Shown here: in pieces, positions 59,487 to 64,000 of the stretch
How the letters are laid out: each line of letters begins with the position of its first letter
How positions within the stretch are numbered: the first letter of the stretch is position 1
Origin: Actinomycetota bacterium
GTDB lineage: Bacteria; Actinomycetota; Thermoleophilia; RBG-16-64-13
Direction of reading: 5' to 3'
Assembly (NCBI GenBank): GCA_016278725.1
Contig: JADQBG010000003.1
Location: 143,486 to 207,485 of the forward strand
Length of the DNA stretch: 64,000 nt
Made by a program: the position numbers and the translations under genes
Notes under the pieces: generated by a model
Databases searched by the model: none
Told to the model about the DNA's origin: nothing
What the model saw: only the letters and a program-made list of their open reading frames with translations

Positions 59487-59729
59487 ATGAGCGACAACCG
59501 CATGCGCGACCTGGGACAGATCGGCAGCGTGGGGTTCACGCTCGTCGCGTACGTCCTGGTATTCACCGGCATCGGCTATCTGCTGGACCGCTGGCTCGGC
59601 ACGGGCCCGTGGCTGATGGTGGGGGGTGTGTTTCTGGGTGCGGCGGTGGGTTTCTACACCATGGTGCGCACGCTGCTGGCAAGCACTTCCCGGAAGCAGA
59701 GGGAAGACGAGCCGCCATGCCCGCAGTAG
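59487..59729 (+). CDS. AtpZ/AtpI-family F0 assembly membrane protein
   Basis: Two-TM AtpZ-like GIGYLLDRWLGTGPWLMVGGVFLGAAVGFY. Confidence 0.8.
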   Translation: MSDNRMRDLGQIGSVGFTLVAYVLVFTGIGYLLDRWLGTGPWLMVGGVFLGAAVGFYTMVRTLLASTSRKQREDEPPCPQ

Positions 59730-60052
59730 GGGGAGGAAGTAGTTTGCAGATAATAGCTTCGGTCGCGGTTGGCCTGACCTTGGCCACTATCTACCATCTC
59801 TTCATGACCCGCTCGCAGCTTTGGCTTTCGCGCTCCGCCGACCGGGCCCTCCCGGCCCTCTCGGTGGCCACGCTCTTTCTCCGGCTCAGTCTTCTGGGGT
59901 TGATCGCCCTGGTCCTGGTTCTCTTCACACCGATCCACATTGTTGTTACCCTCGCCACCTTTGTCGCTCTGTTCACGGTGCTCACCGGCTGGTCGCTCTA
60001 CCGGTACGTGACAGGACGGGGAGCGTTAGGCGCCGCGCGGGACAGCGCGTAA
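59717..60052 (+). CDS. ATP synthase subunit I-like membrane protein
   Basis: Position before atpB; 4-TM hydrophobic pattern; start ATG 59717 or TTG 59744. Confidence 0.65.
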   Translation: MPAVGGGSSLQIIASVAVGLTLATIYHLFMTRSQLWLSRSADRALPALSVATLFLRLSLLGLIALVLVLFTPIHIVVTLATFVALFTVLTGWSLYRYVTGRGALGAARDSA

Positions 60053-60073
60053 CCGGGAAGGAGAGACGAGCGA

Positions 60074-60868
60074 GTGGCGCACGAAGCGGAAACCAGCAAG
60101 ATCACCGAGGCTCTTCACGAGCTAGAGGTGCAGACCATTTGGGACCTGCCCAAGATCGGGCCTTTCGATTTTTCGATCTCCAACGCCGTGATCTACATGT
60201 GGGTTTCGGCGCTGGTGGTATTCGTCTTCTTCTTCGTCATCGCCCGCCGCCTGCGAAAGCAACCCGACGCCCTCCAGACAGCGGGAGAAGTGCTGCTCAA
60301 CCTGGGTACCGGCCACCTTACCGGGCAGATAGGCGAGAAGGGCAAGAAGTACTACTACCTGGTCCTCACCATCTTCGTCTACATCCTCTTCACGAATCTG
60401 ATCGGGCTCATTCCCAAGCCCGTCGAGCTTCGCCCGTACACCCCCACCACCAATATCAACGTCACCTTCGGCATGGCCTTCGTGGTATTCGTGGTCGTCC
60501 AGTACCAGGGGTTCAAGCGGCACGGGGTTAGAGGTTACGTCGGCTCCTGGCTTTCGCCTCCGGGCGTGCCCAAGGCGATGGCGCTGCCTCTGAACCTCAT
60601 TTTCTTCGTAGTTCACCTGATGGGAGAGTTCTTCAAGCCCCTCTCGCTCGCCATCCGGTTGTTCGGGAACACGATCGCCGGCCACCTCATCATCCTGGTG
60701 ATGCTTGGCCTGGTGCTCGAGTACCAGAACTACCTGATCGCAATCCCCCCCCTCGCGTTTGTGGTGGCGATGAACGGGTTTGAGATCTTTGTAGCCCTGC
60801 TTCAGGCCTACATTTTCTCTCTCCTCGCGGTGATCTATATCGAGTCCGCGATCTACGCGGGCCACTAG
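60074..60868 (+). CDS. atpB: F0F1 ATP synthase subunit a
   Basis: PLSLAIRLFGNTIAGHLI. Confidence 0.96.
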   Translation: MAHEAETSKITEALHELEVQTIWDLPKIGPFDFSISNAVIYMWVSALVVFVFFFVIARRLRKQPDALQTAGEVLLNLGTGHLTGQIGEKGKKYYYLVLTIFVYILFTNLIGLIPKPVELRPYTPTTNINVTFGMAFVVFVVVQYQGFKRHGVRGYVGSWLSPPGVPKAMALPLNLIFFVVHLMGEFFKPLSLAIRLFGNTIAGHLIILVMLGLVLEYQNYLIAIPPLAFVVAMNGFEIFVALLQAYIFSLLAVIYIESAIYAGH

Positions 60869-61123
<255 letters not shown>

Positions 61124-61202
61124 GACACGAGAAGCTGTACGCCCGGGGGCGGAGCGCCGCCCCCGGGCCGCACAATTCAATCGAGGAGCGCTGGAATAGC
61201 AA

Positions 61203-61712
61203 ATGGAGATTTTCGAGATCGAACCGGGCCTGTTTCTCTGGTCCGTATTCACCTTTCTTCTTCTCGTCTTCCTTCTTTATAAGTTTGCCTACGGTCCGTT
61301 GATCGAACTGCAACGCCAGCGCCAGGAAGAGATCCACGAGTCCATTCGCGAGGCGGAGCGGCTGCGCGAGGAGGCACGGGCGCTGATCGAGGACTACCGC
61401 GCTCAGATGGCCGAAGCTCGCGGGGACGCCGAGGAGATCTTGGAGCAGGCGCGCAAAGTGGGTGAGAGCACCCGTAACGAGATCCTCACCGAGGCGCGGG
61501 TGCAGGCCGAGCGCAACGTGGAGAAGGCGCGCGAGCAGATCGAGCGGGAAACCCGGCAGGCGCTGCGCCAGATCAAGCGCGAGGTCGCCGACCTGACCGT
61601 GGCGGCCACCGAGAAGGTCACCCGCAGAACCCTCTCCGATCAGGACCACATGCGCATGATCAAAGAAGCCATCGACGAGATCGACGTGGAGCGGTTGGGC
61701 GACAAGAACTAG
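61203..61712 (+). CDS. atpF: F0F1 ATP synthase subunit b
   Basis: N-terminal TM plus long charged coiled coil; operon position. Confidence 0.94.
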   Translation: MEIFEIEPGLFLWSVFTFLLLVFLLYKFAYGPLIELQRQRQEEIHESIREAERLREEARALIEDYRAQMAEARGDAEEILEQARKVGESTRNEILTEARVQAERNVEKAREQIERETRQALRQIKREVADLTVAATEKVTRRTLSDQDHMRMIKEAIDEIDVERLGDKN

Positions 61713-61764
61713 TTGCGCCGTTCCGGACCGGGCCGGGAAATACGACCACGGGGAAGCGAAGAAG

Positions 61765-62340
61765 TTGAGCGACGAGACCAAGATAGCGCGGGTATACGCC
61801 GAGGCGCTCTTCCAGGCGGCGTCCGAAGAGAACCGGTTGGGGCCGGTTCGGCGCGACCTGGACGAGTTTTTCAAGGCGTTGGAGGAGTCCCCGCAGCTAC
61901 GGACCTTCCTGCAGAACGAGGACCTGCCGGCGCCAAAGAAGACCGAAATTCTGATGCAGCTGACCGAAGGGGGCGAACCGCTGGTTCGCAACTTTCTCCG
62001 GCTGATCGTGGACAAAGACAGAGAGTTCGTGCTGGAGGAGGCCTATCGGTTGCTCCTCGACCTGATCGAAGAGGCCGAGGGGATCGTGCACGTCGAGATG
62101 ACCACCGCGGTTCCCGTGCCCGCCAAGATGGCCGAGGAGCTGCGCGGCCAGATCGAGCGCGCCCTGAAGAAGAAGGTCGAACTCGCCCTGACCGTCGATG
62201 AATCCATCCTCGGGGGAGTGAGGCTGCGCGTGGGCGACCGGATCGCCGAAGCCACCGTCCGCCACTACCTCGATCAACTCCGTTCCCGACTGCTCAAGCC
62301 GACCGCATCCATGGAGGTTTCCGTTGAATCTGCGTCCTGA
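61765..62340 (+). CDS. atpH: F0F1 ATP synthase subunit delta
   Basis: [28 protein letters not shown]. Confidence 0.94.
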   Translation: MSDETKIARVYAEALFQAASEENRLGPVRRDLDEFFKALEESPQLRTFLQNEDLPAPKKTEILMQLTEGGEPLVRNFLRLIVDKDREFVLEEAYRLLLDLIEEAEGIVHVEMTTAVPVPAKMAEELRGQIERALKKKVELALTVDESILGGVRLRVGDRIAEATVRHYLDQLRSRLLKPTASMEVSVESAS

Positions 62341-63883
62341 GGAAATTACCAGCATCCTCAAGTCCGCCATCAAGGACTATGAGGCCGAGGTCGAGATGCA
62401 GGAGGTGGGAACCGTCGTCATGGTCGGCGACGGGATCGCCCGGATCCACGGACTGGAGAGCGCCGTTTCTTCCGAGATGGTCGAGCTGCCCCATGAGGTG
62501 ATGGGGCTGGTGCTCAACCTGGAAGAGGACAGCGTGGGCGTGGTCCTCCTGGGCGAGGACACGCTGATCAAGGAAGGCGATCTGGTCAGACGCACCGGGC
62601 GGGTCATTCAGGTGCCGGTGGGTGACGCCCTGGTCGGCCGCGTGATCGACCCGTTGGGGAACCCCCTGGACGACAAGGGCCCGATAGAGGCCGACGAGTA
62701 CCGGGCGGTCGAAGTGAAGGCGCCCGGTGTCATCCAGCGTCAGCCGGTGAAGGAGCCCCTGCAGACGGGGATCAAGGCCATCGACTCCATGATTCCCATC
62801 GGCCGGGGGCAGCGCGAGCTGATCATTGGCGACCGGGGGACCGGAAAGACGGCCATCGCCGTGGATACCATCCTGAATCAGAAGGGCCAGGGCGTGATCT
62901 GCGTCTACGTGGCCATCGGCCAGAAGGCTTCGACCGTGCGCCAGGTGGTTGCCCGGCTCGAGGACAGCGGGGCCATGGACTACACCATCGTGGTCATGGC
63001 CTCGGCTTCCGCCTCGGCCCCGCTGCGTTACATCGCGCCCTACGCGGGCGCTTCCATGGCCGAGTTCTTCACCTACAAGGGGGGCCACACCCTCTGCATC
63101 TACGACGACCTGACCAAGCAGGCGGACGCCTACCGGCAGATGTCTCTGCTGCTGCGCCGCCCGCCGGGCCGCGAAGCCTATCCCGGCGACGTCTTCTACC
63201 TGCACAGCCGTCTCTTGGAGCGCGCCTGCAAGCTCTCCGACGCCATGGGCGGCGGCTCGCTGACCGCGCTCCCCGTCATCGAGACCAAAGCGGGCGACGT
63301 CTCGGCGTACATCCCCACGAACGTGATCTCGATCACCGACGGCCAGATCTTCCTGGAGGGCAACCTCTTCTACTCCGGCGTGCGCCCCGCCATCAACGTG
63401 GGCATCTCGGTCAGCCGGGTGGGCGGCAGCGCCCAGATCAAGGCCATGCGCAAGGTGGCCGGCTCGCTGCGGCTGGACCTCTCCCAGTACCGGGAACTGG
63501 AGGCTTTCGCCAAGTTCGGCTCCGAACTCGACCCCGAGACTCAGCGCACCCTGGCCCGCGGCGAGCGGCTGGTGGAATCGCTCAACCAGCCTCAATACCA
63601 ACCTCTGCCCGTCGAGGAGCAGGTGATGGTGATCTTTGCCGCCACCAACGGCTACCTGGACGACATCGACGTGGAAGCGGTGACGGAGTTCAACGAGGGA
63701 CTGCGGGACTATCTGCGGTCCGAACACCCCGAGGTTGGGCGGGAGATCCGCGAGAGCAAGGAGCTTTCCGACGAGGTCACGGAGAAGCTGAAGGCGGCGA
63801 TTCACGACTTCAAGAGCTCCTTCGTGGGCGAGGAAGAGGAAGGCATCGCGGAGCCCGCCGCCGGCATGGCGGCGACGGTCTAG
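62324..63883 (+). CDS. atpA: F0F1 ATP synthase subunit alpha (TTG start)
   Basis: [18 protein letters not shown]; Walker motifs. Confidence 0.98.
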   Translation: MNLRPEEITSILKSAIKDYEAEVEMQEVGTVVMVGDGIARIHGLESAVSSEMVELPHEVMGLVLNLEEDSVGVVLLGEDTLIKEGDLVRRTGRVIQVPVGDALVGRVIDPLGNPLDDKGPIEADEYRAVEVKAPGVIQRQPVKEPLQTGIKAIDSMIPIGRGQRELIIGDRGTGKTAIAVDTILNQKGQGVICVYVAIGQKASTVRQVVARLEDSGAMDYTIVVMASASASAPLRYIAPYAGASMAEFFTYKGGHTLCIYDDLTKQADAYRQMSLLLRRPPGREAYPGDVFYLHSRLLERACKLSDAMGGGSLTALPVIETKAGDVSAYIPTNVISITDGQIFLEGNLFYSGVRPAINVGISVSRVGGSAQIKAMRKVAGSLRLDLSQYRELEAFAKFGSELDPETQRTLARGERLVESLNQPQYQPLPVEEQVMVIFAATNGYLDDIDVEAVTEFNEGLRDYLRSEHPEVGREIRESKELSDEVTEKLKAAIHDFKSSFVGEEEEGIAEPAAGMAATV

Positions 63884-63900
63884 GCTGCGTTAGGAATTCA

Positions 63901-64000
63901 TGGCGACCACAAGGGACATCAAGCGGCGGATCACCTCCGTCCAGAATACGCGCAAGATCACCAAGGCCATGGAAATGGTGGCGGCGGCGCGGCTGCGCCG
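63901..64000 (+). CDS. atpG: F0F1 ATP synthase subunit gamma, truncated by window end
   Basis: [34 protein letters not shown]. Confidence 0.95.

Overview
High-GC bacterial chromosome window, densely coding and almost entirely on the + strand. Gene content and order look like a deep, possibly anaerobic Actinobacteriota-type lineage, but the taxonomy is inferred only from gene style. Contents in order: 3' part of a Kef-type antiporter; an intergenic region with a promoter, operator-like palindrome and terminator (candidate sRNA); tRNA-Tyr/Thr/Met, rpmG, tRNA-Trp, secE-nusG-rplK-rplA; an opposite-strand nrfHA nitrite reductase operon lying between rplA and rplJ; rplJL-rpoBC; rpsL-rpsG-fusA-tuf; a complete S10-spc-alpha ribosomal supercluster (rpsJ to rplQ, with secY, adk, map, infA, rpoA); a fused EcfA-EcfA ATPase, ecfT, truA, rplM-rpsI; a PLP racemase, a degraded glmM, glmS, acpS, nnrED; a CBS protein, CCA transferase, rpmE, tdk, DUF1385, prfA, a prmC-tsaC fusion, a methyltransferase, rpiB, glyA, upp, dCMP deaminase, a wecA/tagO-like gene and the atp operon (atpG runs off the window). 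No CRISPR array, transposon, integrase or rRNA was seen. The most unusual signal is in rpoC. The C-terminus of the beta' subunit carries a domain (about 59 aa, residues about 1352-1410) that aligns by hand to the alpha-subunit C-terminal domain (alphaCTD) encoded by rpoA in the same window (29/59 identical, no gaps), followed by an acidic tail. Other points of interest are a structured glmS leader, an in-frame-deleted glmM, the sRNA candidate, a CX3CH heme motif in NrfH, an Arg-type (possibly Ca-independent) NrfA, an asymmetric single-chain EcfAA', and an L30 with a long acidic repeat tail.
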